Position numbers and translations under genes: made by a program. From Heterohyrax brucei (taxonomy: Eukaryota > Chordata > Mammalia > Hyracoidea > Procaviidae): a DNA stretch of 64,000 nucleotides. The notes under the pieces were generated by a model. It was given only the letters and a program-made list of their open reading frames with translations, searched no databases and was not told where the DNA came from. Shown piece after piece: positions 42,593 through 53,350 of the stretch (position 1 is the first letter of the stretch; every line of letters starts with the position of its first letter). The stretch covers positions 11,068,001 through 11,132,000 of the forward strand of contig CM053154.1 of the NCBI GenBank assembly GCA_028571685.1, given 5' to 3'.

Positions 42593-44399
42593 ACACAGGC
42601 TCCATGGTCTTCCACAGGTGTTTGTGCATTTTAGTGGTAGAAGCAGCATTGGAATCTATGTTTCTGTTTATTTTCGTTTGACTTGTGAAACTCTTTGTCT
42701 ACACTAATTGTATATAGGTATTCTAGCCACTGCGGAAAAGATCTAGAAAGTCATTTTCTATCCCACCTGGCACTGAGACTTTAAACAGAAACCATATTGC
42801 ATTTGAGAATGGCCCTCTGGTATTATCGTACTTAGAGGAATCTTATCTCATTCTTGTGTTCTAATGAAATCCAAAAGAGACTGGCTGGCCATTAGTAAAA
42901 TCAGTGACCATTAAACAATGCTCAGGTTACCTGCCCCCTATCTCTCCTTCCCTAAGGTATGCGATAGCACCATTTTGGTAAATATGATACAGGAAAGCAA
43001 TTTTCAAGTTATTTCCTGATACTTGAATGCATTTAATAATCTACAAGCTCAAGATTATTTGGGAATCATTTCCTCAATCAATGAGTGTGTGTGTGTGTGT
43101 CTGTGTGTCTGTGTGCATACCTGTATGTGTATCATTTTTTTTTTCTTTTCCTCAAAGCTGATCTTTACTCTGAAGTCATTTCTCTTCTGTTCTGACTAGC
43201 TCAGAACAGGCTTGACAACAAGAAAACGCTGGTTCCTGCAGCAGCTACACCATCAAACGGCACCGAGAGACTATTCAAAGTTATCAGTGTAACTCTAAGA
43301 GACAAGTTTATTTAATCCTGACTCATAGGACTTAGGCCATCAAGACCCTCCTTCTCCTCTGCCAGCGGAATAATTGCTACCACATTTAACCGTATGAATG
43401 TGGTGCCATTTCACTGCAATTGTGGTTAACGAAGAAGAAATCCTGAGACACAGAAACCTTGGTTTCTATGAGACATATACGTATGTCATTGAAATATGAG
43501 AGGCGGCCTTTCACAATGGTATCCTTGTAGAGAGCTAGGGTTGTTCAAGGCTCCTTGGAATGGTTCTTAAAAGACTTTGGCAATGCTGCAAACTTTTTCT
43601 TTCTTTCTTTTTTTTTGTTTGAAGGAGGAGGGCACAGACTGAGGAAGGAGAGAAGCAAATGGGATAGTGGGAATATTATTATTATTGTTTTCTGGTCAGG
43701 AATTTGGCAATATTCAGCAGAAGCTGTTTAAGACCATTTTTAGGCAGGGGCCTTAGAGTCTGACCACATTTGAAATACTTGCCTTCTTAATGTTTAAATT
43801 TGTTGGATGGGTTTCCAAGGAGGATGTCTTCAGAGTGTGGCAGCTGATGACAGTCGCTAGATTGAGATCAAAGCTTCCATGCCCTGTCTGTTGACACCTG
43901 AGAACATCATCAGAGGGAATATTGAAACATCAAGAGCAGATGTAAAGGACTTCTTTACTGGAGATCATGGGAATGAGAGAGGGCTAGAAAGACAACCATC
44001 CATGAATGAAGAAGTATTTAAAAAATAATTTCTAATCTTCCAATAGCTTTAGCTGGACCTTCCCTGAGGCAGCCACCTTGAATTTATAGTTAAAGTTAAG
44101 GTCCACAGGGAACATGGTCCCTAGACTTGCTGCTGGCCCTGACCTGAAACCAGTAACGAGTTCGACTCTTCAAACAAGAATGGACTGGACTCTGGGATAC
44201 AGTGTGAGCATGTGGTGTGTGTACTTTACCGTTGTATACATCTGTAGGCGGCTGTCCTGCTGGTTTCTTGCTAGATGGGAGAGGAGAAGGTAGAGAGGAG
44301 GAAAGAAGTGTTTGTTAAGAGGGTACTAGACAGTGAACAGGAGGAGAGTGTTGTTACGGGGTGAGGAGAGCAGATATAGTTGCAGATTAGCGGGCATAC
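42593..44399. other. Repeat-poor island with a (GT)n tract
   Basis: A GT microsatellite lies at 43085-43112. Otherwise no repeat family or exon is recognised over 1.8 kb. The part at 43150-43460 (GCGGAATAATTGCTACCACA, CACTGCAATTGTGGTTAACG) looks like single-copy sequence and could be a conserved non-coding element. Confidence 0.4.
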
Positions 44400-46325
44400 C
44401 AAATTGGCTGGGATTGTATACTTTCACTTAATCATAATATTAAAAAAACACACACACAACTATTGTTCTTTAAGTGAAAGCCTATAGTGCAAATTAATTT
44501 CCCATTCAAAAATGTAGACACAGATTGTTTTGTGACATTGGTTGCAACCCTCCAGTTGTGTCGGTACCTTGGCCCTTCCCTTCCCACCCCAGGTTCCCCG
44601 CATCCTTTCTTCCAGTTGTCCTGTCCGTTCGTGCCCCTTCCTGCCTTCTTGTCTTTGCTTTCGAGCAGGTGTGGGCTGTTTGGTCTTGTAAATTTGACTG
44701 AACAAAGAAGCACACTCCTGACGTGTGTTGTTTGTTTTATACGTCTGTGTAATCTTTGGCTGAAAGGTAGCCTTTGGGAGTGGCTTTTCCTCTGAATTGG
44801 CAGGGTGTCCAGGGGCTATAACTTCAGGGGTTCCTCCAGCCTCTGTCAGACCAGTAAGTTTGATCCTGTATTTTTAAATTTGAATTTTGTTCTAAATTTT
44901 TCTCCTGCTGTGTCCAGGATCCTTTATTGTGATCCTCGCCAGAGTGGGTGGGATGAAAGTTGGGCAACGTCTAGTACTTCTGGGCTCAGGCCGGTAGGGG
45001 CGGTGGTTCATGTGGTCCACTAGCACTTTGGACTAATATTTTCCTTGTATCTTTGGTTTTCTTCTCCTTTGCTTTGGGTGGGATTGGACCAATAGATTTA
45101 TCATAGTGTATGCTCGTAAGCTTTTAAGGTCCAGATACAGCTCACCAAAATAAGACATAGAACATTTTTACGAACTGTGTTATGCCAGTTGACCTAAAGT
45201 GCCCAAGACTATGGTCGTCAGCCTATTAATTCTGTCTCTTAAGATATATGGATTATCTAGGAAGCTTCTTTGGCTTTACCTTCGTCAAATTGTGATTACT
45301 TCCCTTATAATGTGTGTTGTCTTTCCCTTCACTAAATACGACACGTTTCTAATATCTAGTGAATGATTTCCTTTCCCTCATCCCTTCCTTTTCCTGTAAC
45401 CACTAAAGATTTTTTTTTTCCCCTCTGTGTGTAAACCTTCTCTTAGGTTTTTTTATGACAGTGATCTCATACACTGTTCATCCTATTCTGATTAACTTAG
45501 TTCCCTCAGCATAATCCCCTCCAGACTTATTTATGTTGTGAGGTATTTTGTGGACTCATCTCTGTTCTTCACCATTGCCTGGTATTCCGTTGTGTGTATG
45601 TGCCGTAATTGGTTCATTCATCCTTTTGTTGATGGACACTTAGGTTGTTTCCATCTTTTTGCTATTGTGCATAATGCTGCAGTGAACCTAGATATGCACA
45701 TATCTATTCACAGGACAGCTGTGATTTCTCTAGGTTATATTCCTAGAGTGGGATTGCTGGATTGTATGGTATTTCTATTTATAGCTTTCTAAAGAGGAGT
45801 CATATAGTTTTCTAGAGCAGTTGTAGTCATCTTACATCCTTGTCAGCAGTGCGTAAGAGTTCTAGTCTCCCCACAATTTTCCAGCACTTGTTATTTTCTA
45901 TTTTTTTGATTTGTGCCAGTCAGATCAGCGTGAGATGGTAGCTTATTACAGTTTCAATTTGCATTTCTCTAATGGTCGGATCCGACTTGACGGCACTTGG
46001 CAATGGCTTATGATGGTGGGCATTTCCTCATGTGTCTGTTGGCCACCTAAATGTCTTCTTTAGTGTTCATACCCTTTGCCCATTTTTTAAATTAGATTGT
46101 TTGTCTTTTCATCATTACAATGTTACAGTATTATATAGATTTTAGAGATTAGACTATTGCCAGATATATCAATTTCCCCAGTTTGTAGGTTCTCTTTTTA
46201 TTCTTTTGGTCAATTCTTTTGATGAATATAACTATTTAAGTTTTAGGACCTCCTGGTTATTTAGTTCATCTTCCAGTGTTTGTACCTTGTTAATTATGGT
46301 TTGTATTGTGTTTGTGCTGTGTATT
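44400..46325 (-). mobile_element. L1 3' end (ORF2 C-terminus plus 3' UTR), antisense
   Basis: Starts near 44400 with an AC-rich decayed tail, followed by the same 3' UTR blocks as the 1.3 kb and 39 kb copies. ORF2 coding sequence follows (TTGCTATTGTGCATAATGCT, GTGAGATGGTAGCTTATTAC, TTCTTTTGGTCAATTCTTTT) to about 46325. It is 5'-truncated. A 26-bp SINE/RTE tail is inserted at 45976-46001. Confidence 0.85.
45976..46001 (+). mobile_element. Minimal SINE/RTE 3'-tail insertion (about 26 bp)
   Basis: The string CGGATCCGACTTGACGGCAC matches the shared tail and interrupts L1 sequence that would otherwise read CTCTAATGGCTTATGATGG. It is bordered by AATGG at 45971-45975 and 46002-46006, consistent with a short target-site duplication. 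Confidence 0.65.
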
Positions 46326-46613
46326 AGGGCAAAATGATTTTTGAAGGAACATAAAACTTGACTTGCAAATAAGTCCTTTTCATTTGTCCATTTGACAAGT
46401 ATGTAGTGCAAGGTTCACATTTAAAATTTAGAAATAAAGAACTATGGGAAATCATCTAGAAAAAGCGCTGCTTATAGTCCTGGTGTTCTCAGAGAATGAC
46501 TGCCAGCACAGCACTTGGATGTGCTCGCCTACAGGTGTGTATGAAGATTGACATGTAGCCACACACATGCATTTTGGGAAAAAACTGAGTCTATTTGTTC
46601 ATTTGACAAGCAT
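46326..46613. other. Unrecognised spacer
   Basis: Between an L1 and a deleted RTE. No repeat or gene recognised. Confidence 0.4.
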
Positions 46614-46995
46614 GCTGTTGTTAGCTGCTGTGGGGCCAGGCATAGCTCGTGATGACCTTAAGCCCAACAGAACAAAACCTTGCCCAGCCCTGTGCCATCT
46701 TCCTGCTAGTTAGCGGGTTTGGGTGTGTGGGTGAGTCTATCACGTAGAGGCTTCTGACCTGTGGCGCGCATCCTCTTGCACTATACTGAACAGTAATCTA
46801 TTGTGATCCATTGGTCTAATTTTTGGAAATAGATTACCAGGTTTTCCTTCCAAGTTTTAGTTTGGAGGCACTGCTGAAACCTCCCGAAGGTGACTTTGCT
46901 GATATTTGAAATCCTGATGGCTTAAATTCCAGCCTCATAGCCATGTACAAGCTACCATGGCGTGACAAACTGCTTGACAAGTGGTGGTGGTAAGG
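46614..46995 (-). mobile_element. Internally deleted RTE element, antisense, diverged
   Basis: The tail GTTGTTAGCTGCTGTGGGG is followed by GTGATCCATTGGTCTAATTT, GGAAATAGATTACCAGG, GAGGCACTGCTGAAACCTCC, GATATTTGAAATCCTGATGG and GCTACCATGGCGTGACAAAC, the antisense of the RTE 5' region. The joint region is scrambled relative to other copies. Confidence 0.6.
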
Positions 46996-47015
46996 ACACA
47001 GTGAATGCTTGCTGT

Positions 47016-47170
47016 GTTCCAGATGGCACAGTGGTTACATGCTATGGCTACTAAAAGGTCAACAGTTAAAATCCACGAAGTGCTGCCTGGAAACTCTATG
47101 TGGCAGTTCTACTTATGTCCTAGAGGGTCACTGTGAGTTGGAATTGACTAAAGGGCAAGGAGTTTTTTTA
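47016..47170 (+). mobile_element. AFROSINE
   Basis: TTCCAGATGGCACAGTGGTT, ATGGCTACTAAAAGGTCAAC, GTCACTGTGAGTTGGAATTG and an AAAGGGCAAGGAG tail with T run. Confidence 0.85.
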
Positions 47171-47399
47171 ATTGTCATTTTCTTCCATTATCTGCCACTA
47201 CCAAAATGGCAGGGGGCATTGTCTAACTTCCTTGTTTAAGTTCATGAGAACGGAGAATTATTAGCATCAGTCCAGGGTTGATTCCTGTGAGCTAGAGGTC
47301 AAGCATGCCTCTCACCTCTGACTTTTTTGTTTCTCCACCAGTTTTGGCACCAGCCATCCCTCCCATGGCCCTTTCTACTTCTGTGCTAGGTTGGAGAAT
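47171..47399. other. Unrecognised spacer
   Basis: Nothing recognised between a SINE and a possible LTR. Confidence 0.4.
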
Positions 47400-48085
47400 T
47401 CATTGCAGTGGCTGAAGAGAGCTCATAGAACATTCACAGCTATAGAATTTACTAGGGAAGTAACAAACTACAACTCTGCTTCGGGATCAACAGGCCATAG
47501 CTTGGGATCAGGATTAGCGGAAATATAGGCAGTCTCCCTCCTTCAGTGCAAGACAGCTCTCTCAGCTCCCCCTGGCCGTGGAGGACTCCCCTAGATCCCC
47601 TAAGGACCCTTCTCTTGGCCTTGTTCTCATTCAGGCTTGGCCCCCGCCCCACACAGGCAAGTGTTACAAATCTCTTTAGTTCCATCAGTGAGTGCCCAGA
47701 GGCACCCTACTTGGCCACTGAACCTTGGCCCCAAGGTGTTCAGTTGTCTTACTCCATTCCATCAGTCGGCAAGCCTAGCTCCCGAATGAGTACCCCAAAG
47801 CGCCCCACTCTGCCAGAAAGCCTTCTGCATGAAGGCTGTCAGCTGTCTCGCTCTGTGACTTGGCAGGTCCTCTGTAGCCACCTTGCTCTGTGGGCTAGGA
47901 AGTCCACTGCGCTGTCTCTTGCCAATCCCTTAGTTCTGCTGCTGCTGTTTCTCTGCTGCTACATCTTGCTATCTCGTGTTGTCTTCAGTGTTACAGCTCT
48001 CAGTCCTGGGTCCAGGAGGTTCTTAGACCTCTGGGTCCAAAGAACACATTCTCCTCCCGGCTCTTCTTTCTTGAATTAAAACTCA
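47400..48085. mobile_element. Possible LTR or other GC-rich retroelement piece
   Basis: GC-rich, low-CpG sequence with CTCATAGAACATTCACAGC at one end and TTCTTGAATTAAAACTC before an A-rich run (48091-48107) at the other. I have a vague recollection of similar sequence as a repeated element in afrotherian DNA but cannot name it. A 177-codon frame (47546-48079, +), Leu/Ser/Pro-rich with one hydrophobic segment (LVLLLLFLCCYILL), overlaps it; no known domain. Confidence 0.35.
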
Positions 48086-48460
48086 AAGATTTAAAAAAAA
48101 AAACAAAAACCTCCCTCACCTTTATGGTGACTAGATTTGTGATGGAGAAAACCCTGTGCTGAAGAAGAGGCTTCTATATCACCAGACAATGATGGAGTCA
48201 TTCGATTACCCAACAAGCGTTCACTCAATAAGCATTTATTGTGCGGTGTCCATCTATCTTGTTCCACCCTAAGCTCCATCGATACAAAGACTGTAAGAGA
48301 CAATTTTTGATCCTGATTCTCCTACTCAGTATTCAAGGTACATAGGTCAGTAGTATCCATACAAAACATATACAAACAGGCCTTTTTTAAAAAAAAGAAG
48401 CAATAACCCCAAACTGCTGTTGTTGAGTCAATTCCAACACGTAGTGATGCACCAAGTAGT
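48086..48460. other. Unrecognised sequence with SINE scrap
   Basis: CTCAATAAGCATTTATTG at about 48225 resembles a generic L2/MIR end. An antisense SINE tail (AACCCCAAACTGCTGTTG ... GAGTCAATTCCAACACGTAG) lies at 48404-48450. Confidence 0.5.
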
Positions 48461-48780
48461 GCAACAAATTCTATATAAAGCAGAAAGGTGCTTAGTGGCT
48501 GGGGAAATTTGAGAAGATATCATAGAGAAAGTGACGGTTGAAAGGCAGATGGCCTTTTGACAGGTCCAGATGACAGGCTGCATTTTATGTGGAGGAAATA
48601 GCAAAGCATGGATGTAGTAAGTGAGTAGACAGATTATGGTCTGCTTGGGGAACGATGACTGCTCTTGCTTGACTGAAATCTGGAACTCCTGAAAGAGAAG
48701 AGTGCAACGTGATGACAGACAGGTAGAAGCAAAGTGGCTTACAAGCTCAGAAAAGTGTGATGGAGTTAGTTCTGGGAGGG
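48461..48780 (-). mobile_element. Possible L2 LINE fragment, antisense
   Basis: AAAGTGACGGTTGAAAGGC, TTATGTGGAGGAAATAGCAA and TAAGTGAGTAGACAGATTAT loosely follow the antisense L2 C-terminal region. Weak; the clearer antisense L2 at 56.4 kb served as a guide. Confidence 0.4.
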
Positions 48781-49600
48781 CCTTGAGTCAGAAAGTAAGT
48801 CATAGGTCTGGCTTTTGTGAGGCCCACTGGATAGGGCATTCTGGGTCTTGCTCCTCTTTGGCGTCTCCCAAAGATACCAGCTGTTGGTCAAGCCACTCTA
48901 CCTGTCTCTCCTTCCCCTCTTCTACTGGTCCCTCCCTCCCTTTACATGAAGGGAGAAACAAGACTTGTTCTAAGAGAACTTAGAGTTCTGGACTTAAAAG
49001 GCAGTTCTTTTATTGAAAAATAAAACACTTCTCCTTTTATTTGAGGCCATGATTCCATGATGAGTTAAAAGAAGTCAACTGTTTCCGGCAGTGAGTTCCT
49101 CTCTAGCTTCTGGTGATTTAAAGCTGGAGATGAGAGAGCTTTGTTGACACCCAGGAAATTTCAGCACTGTCACCCTTTGTGTTAGGTGTTACCCGCATTA
49201 TCCAAACCAGACAAGGTGATGAAGATGGATGCTGGGTTCTCAAAAAGGGTTCTGGGATAAAGGCAAGAGGACTGTTAGAGAAAGGGCAGTAGAAAAGAGA
49301 ATCTGGGAAGCCTGCTGAAGGTCACCAGAGTCTGAGCAGGGAGGGAGGTTGAGACCAGAGGGGGCAGCAGGAAGGCGAGCAACACAGGCAGCATTTAAGA
49401 TGGGGACACTTTATCTTAGAAAGGGGTTTGCATGAATCATGATCTTTAAAGGCAGAAATGTAAATAGTGTCAATAATTGTCAAGGAGTAGCAAGTGAAGA
49501 TTCTGATTTGTTTTATGAGTCCATTTGGGATTACTGGTAGGTTTGTTTTCAACTTCACTTAAACATTGCTATCTGGCATTCATTCTTTTGTCCATTATAC
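48781..49600. other. Unrecognised sequence
   Basis: No gene or repeat recognised. A 78-codon minus-strand frame at 49322-49558 is domain-free. Confidence 0.4.
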
Positions 49601-49795
49601 ATCATCCATCCACCCATCCACCCACCCACCCATCCACCCATCCACCCATCCACCCATCCACCCATCCACCCATCCACCCATCCACCCATCCACCCATCCA
49701 CCCATCCACCCACCCACCCATCCACCCATCCACCCACCCACCCATCCACCCATCCACCCTTCCACCCTTCCACCCTTCCATCCATCCATCCATTT
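49601..49795. repeat. (CCAT/CCAC)n tetranucleotide array
   Basis: About 195 bp of CCAT and CCAC tetramers (read ATCCACCC and variants), with CCTT variants at the 3' side (49757-49779). Stop codons are scarce, so five overlapping long frames appear on both strands; all are artefacts of the repeat. Confidence 0.97.
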
Positions 49796-49867
49796 CACCA
49801 TTATCCATTATTCATCTCTGAAGACTATGTATGATAATTCCCTTCCTAAATGAAAGTATCATTGTAT

Positions 49868-49886
49868 ACTTACTTACTTACTTACT
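49868..49886. repeat. (TTAC)n short array
   Basis: Four to five TTAC units preceding an L2 3' end. Confidence 0.85.
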
Positions 49887-49892
49887 GTATTT

Positions 49893-50032
49893 GCCTACCC
49901 TGCTATGTATCCCTTAAGATATAAAGTCCATGAAGGTATGGACTATCTCTGTGTTATTCACTAGTGCATCCCCAGTCCCTAGAAAACTGCCTGGTGTGTA
50001 ATAGATGCTAAATAAATACTTGTTAAATATTT
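49893..50032 (+). mobile_element. L2 LINE 3' end
   Basis: ATAAAGTCCATGAAGGTATG, GACTATCTCTGTGTTATTCA, GCATCCCCAGTCCCTAGAAA, ACTGCCTGGTGTGTAATAGA and TGCTAAATAAATACTTGTTA follow the L2 3' end closely. Confidence 0.85.
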
Positions 50033-50049
50033 TTTTTAACTTGCTACCA

Positions 50050-50225
50050 TTTTGTAATTTATTCATAAAGCAGTTCTTATGCACCTATGATGTTCTAGAA
50101 TTCATGCTACATTCTGGGGATGGAAAAACAAATCAGGCATGCCCTTTCTCCTTAAGAAAGTAACCCTGTATGTTGGGAAACAGGTACAATAATAAATTAA
50201 ACATTTTATCATACACAGAGATATG
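50050..50225 (-). mobile_element. L2 LINE fragment, antisense
   Basis: TTATGCACCTATGATGTTCT, TACATTCTGGGGATGGAAAA, CATGCCCTTTCTCCTTAAGA and CAGGTACAATAATAAATTAA match the antisense L2 3' region. Confidence 0.65.
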
Positions 50226-50237
50226 GATAAAAGGGAA

Positions 50238-50400
50238 GAATAAGAAACATTTATTAAGTGCCTGTTAAGCACTAGATAGTGTGTTCAGTGTCTGCTATGT
50301 GGTATGCTTTTCTTGTACCGCCCTGATGAGGCTTCCTTTCCATTCTGCAGGTAAAGAAACTGAGGCTCAGAAAGACAAAGTGGCAATCTATTGCTAACAA
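50238..50400 (-). mobile_element. MIR-family SINE, antisense
   Basis: AACATTTATTAAGTGCCTGT, GCACTAGATAGTGTGTTCAG, CATTCTGCAGGTAAAGAAAC and TGAGGCTCAGAAAGACAAAG match the antisense MIR/MIR3 3' end and core. Confidence 0.65.
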
Positions 50401-51400
50401 TGCTCTAAGGGTACAGAAGACACTGTGGTCCATTCTGTTAGGGACAGGGATATAAAACTAGCCAAAGAAGACCCCTCCAAGGCTGTGAAACTGGCATTGA
50501 GATTCAACGGAGAAATAGGTAAGCTCGTGAAGCAGGAGCAGTGGGCACTGGCCTGGCTTCACGGACTCTGATTTATAGCAGAGACATTCAAGAGCACTGC
50601 CAGTTTTAACTAGGAAATTCAGCAAAGTAAGTAGATTATCAGTGAATACAGTCTAGTACAGCTGTGTACCTGGAAATGGCAAATGAGATGCCCTCTCCTC
50701 ACATACCTAGCATTCTGTCTCCATGGTGTTTTTACCCACAGTGCCAAGAAATGACTAGCTTTGCCATTCGGCTTCTTTTTAAGGGCATGAGCCGCCATGA
50801 GGAAGTGAAGACCCGTTCGGTCTTCCTGGAAGTGAATTGCCATCCTAAATTAGCAGGCTGAGTCAACACTCTCATGTACTGAGGGCTCTGATCAACAGAC
50901 TGTATTTTCCTTAAAGAAAGAATTATCTGCCCCAATAGAAGGACGTGCAGAATGTTCCTGACTTGTTAACTTCTGGTTGTTTCAGCCTGCCTTGGACAGG
51001 AGCCTTTGTTTGGTATTTAGCCTTAAAATATGCATCCAAACAGCCTCCCCCCTTCTCCCACCTCTAAATTATATGGGTCATTGCTTTGCCCTTAACTCCA
51101 ATTTGACAGTCCTGCTCTGGTGTGAGAAGAAACTAACGGTATCAGGTTCCTTTGCTCTAAACAGTTAATTCATCTCACATGGTTGAGCAGCTCCTTTCCC
51201 TGAAGTGCCTGCCTGAGCTCAGAGTGGAGTCAGACCCATCCGTCACTAGACTGAAGGCTTCAAGTGGTGGCCGGGGTCACCCCCTCCCCACCTTTCCCAC
51301 GTCTTCTCCTTCTGGGAAACACCAATATTCAGACAATTAAAAATAAACGATTGTTTTGCGTGTTCATCTTCCATAATTCAAGTGTTTGGCTCTTTATTAC
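50401..51400. other. Repeat-poor sequence
   Basis: No interspersed repeat or exon recognised. The 60 bases at 50671-50730 recur inside the RTE at 51573-51631. The part at 50980-51180 (CTAAATTATATGGGTCATTG, AAACAGTTAATTCATCTCAC) looks single-copy. Confidence 0.4.
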
Positions 51401-51427
51401 TAGACTCGACGGCACTTGGCACTTGGC
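51401..51427 (+). mobile_element. Minimal SINE/RTE 3'-tail insertion
   Basis: TAGACTCGACGGCACTTGGC followed by ACTTGGC is only the shared 3' tail. It lies back to back with the tail of the RTE that starts at 51428 in the opposite orientation. Confidence 0.6.
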
Positions 51428-52385
51428 TTCATTACCAGGTGTAGTCGAAGCAGTTCCAACTCATAGCAGCCCTACGTACAGCAGAAGGAAATGCTGCCCG
51501 ATCCTCTAATGCGGCCACAGTGGTTGCTGTGTTTCAGCCCATTGTTGTGGCCGTTCTGTCAACCCATCTCACTGGACGTGGAAAACGAGATGCCTTCTCC
51601 CACATACCTAACATACCATCTCCATGGTGTTGGAGACACCCTCCCAACCCTCTGCTTTACCAAGCATGATATCCTTCTCCAGAGACTAGTCCCTCCTGAT
51701 AACATGCTCCAGCTATGTGAGATGGAGTCTTGCTATCCTTGCTTCCAAGGAACATTCTAGCTGTACTTCTCCTAAGATAGTTTGTTCTTCTGGGAGTCCG
51801 TGGTATATTGAGTATTCTTTGCCAGCACCATAATTCAAAGGCATCAGCTCTGCTTTGGTCTTCCTTATTCATTGCCTCACTTTGACACATATATGAAACA
51901 AATGAAAATATCAAGGCGTACCTTACTCTTCAGGGAGACATCTTTGCTTTTTAACACTTCAAAGAGGTTTTTTGCAGCAGATTCGCCCAGTCCAATGTAT
52001 CGTTCAATTTCTTAACTGCTGCTTCTGTGGACAGTGATTACCGATCCAAGTAAAATGCAGTCTTTGACAACTTCTATCTTTTCTCCGTTTATTTTGATGT
52101 TGCTTATCGGTCCACTTGTGAAGATTTTTGTTTTCTTTAGGCTGAGGTGTAACCCGTTCTGAAGGCTGTAGCTTTAGACCCTCGTGAGTAAGTGCTTCGA
52201 GTTCTTTTTACTTTCTGCAAGCAAGGTTGTATCACCTGTATGTTGCATGTGTTAACGGATCTTCCTCTAAATCCTAAAGCTGCATTGTCTTCACATAGTT
52301 CTTGGATTGTTTACTTGGCATACAGATTGAGTAAGTATGGGCTATAACCCTGACCCACGCCTTTCCAGATATAAAGCTGCTAATT
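51428..52385 (-). mobile_element. RTE LINE, 5'-truncated, with a foreign insert
   Basis: Antisense, with the 3' tail at 51428-51530 and RTE blocks up to about 52385 (GTCTTCACATAGTTCTTGG, GGGCTATAACCCTGACCC). The catalytic YADD position reads H-T-G-D (about 52222-52250), with one Asp lost. A non-RTE stretch at about 51573-51640 interrupts the 3' UTR between CATCTCACTGG and CAACCCTCTGCTTTACC. Confidence 0.83.
51573..51631 (+). repeat. Duplicated 60-bp segment inside RTE
   Basis: Matches 50671-50730 in the same orientation. By eye there are about 10 differences including one gap in 60. Shared words: GAGATGCC, CACATACCTA, TCTCCATGGTGTT. Confidence 0.65.
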
Positions 52386-53161
52386 ATAAATGTGGAGAGA
52401 ATTTTAAGAGTCAGGAGAAGCTTGAGCGTGTTCTATTTCCTGGGCAATTCTCTGCAGCTTAAAAGAGATGAATCAGTGTAGAATTAAAAACACTTTATTC
52501 TGGTTGTTACAGGCTAGACTGAAAACAACGATAAAAAGCCAAACCAGCTTTACCGCCTGTACTTCGAGTTCTAAGTATGTATAAATATAGGGAGACCCTC
52601 AGATGCCTCTGTGCTCCTGGCAGTGGCTCAGATTTTACAATTGTTTTATCAAGGTGTCCACTGGTATTAAGTCTTCCAGCTTTTGATCATTTTGATTTGC
52701 TTTTTCCTTCTGCACAGCGTTTCTGTAACCAATTTACTTGGGATTCAATTTCAGCTGCTCCGTGCCAGCCAGCATGCACAGTGGAGCGGGTGTGTAGAGC
52801 CCCTTTTATACGTCTTCTTCTCTGTTTTCCATATCTCCTGCTTTTGTGTCATCAGCTGGCCTCCTATGTCACAGAGCAGGTCACAGCTGGGGACCATCCG
52901 GAGAAAAGGCTCCTGGTCGTCTTTCACAGACTCAGGTCCATTCACACTGCAGGAAACCTGCTAGGGGTCACCCTGGTGTCACTCTCTTGAGGTCAGCCAC
53001 AAGCAAAGTGAGACAGGCTGGTATCATTAGCAGAATATCTGGGCAAAGGAAGACAACCTGGATCAGTGTGACAGGGAGGGCTCCCTTCTACCCTCCTTTT
53101 TCTTGGTGATCAAATAAAGCAAAGTGAGTTTTCCTTCTGTTTTTCAGACTCAGCAAGATTT
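52386..53161. other. Unrecognised sequence with a 137-codon frame
   Basis: A plus-strand frame at 52577-52990 (137 codons) has a hydrophobic stretch (LLLCFPYLLLLC) but no recognised domain. Two AATAAA-like motifs (CAAATAAAGC at about 53110) follow. No splice context is visible, so a chance frame is more likely than a gene. Confidence 0.35.
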
Positions 53162-53350
53162 TTGTAACAGTTTGCACATGATGACACCCTACAGACTAGC
53201 AGTTCAAACCTACCCAGTAAAACTTGAAGAAAGGCCTAGAAATCTGCCTCCCTAAAAATTACAGCTAAGAAAACCCTACAGAGCTATTGTGCTCTGTAAC
53301 ACATGGGGTGGCCGTGAGCTGGGATTGGCTTGAGGGCAGAGAGATTGGTT
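53162..53350 (+). mobile_element. AFROSINE, two-part-body subtype
   Basis: AACAGTTTGCACATGATGAC, GAAGAAAGGCCTAGAAATCT, TTACAGCTAAGAAAACCCT, GGTGGCCGTGAGCTGGGATT and a GAGGGCAGAGAGATTGGTT tail. Confidence 0.8.

Noticed and set aside
49601..49795. CRISPR-like array
   Set aside because: The periodicity is four bases with no spacers, in a mammalian genome; this is a simple repeat.
49525..49853. Overlapping 68-98 codon frames on both strands
   Set aside because: They are translations of the CCAT/CCAC array, which lacks stop codons in several phases; no gene.
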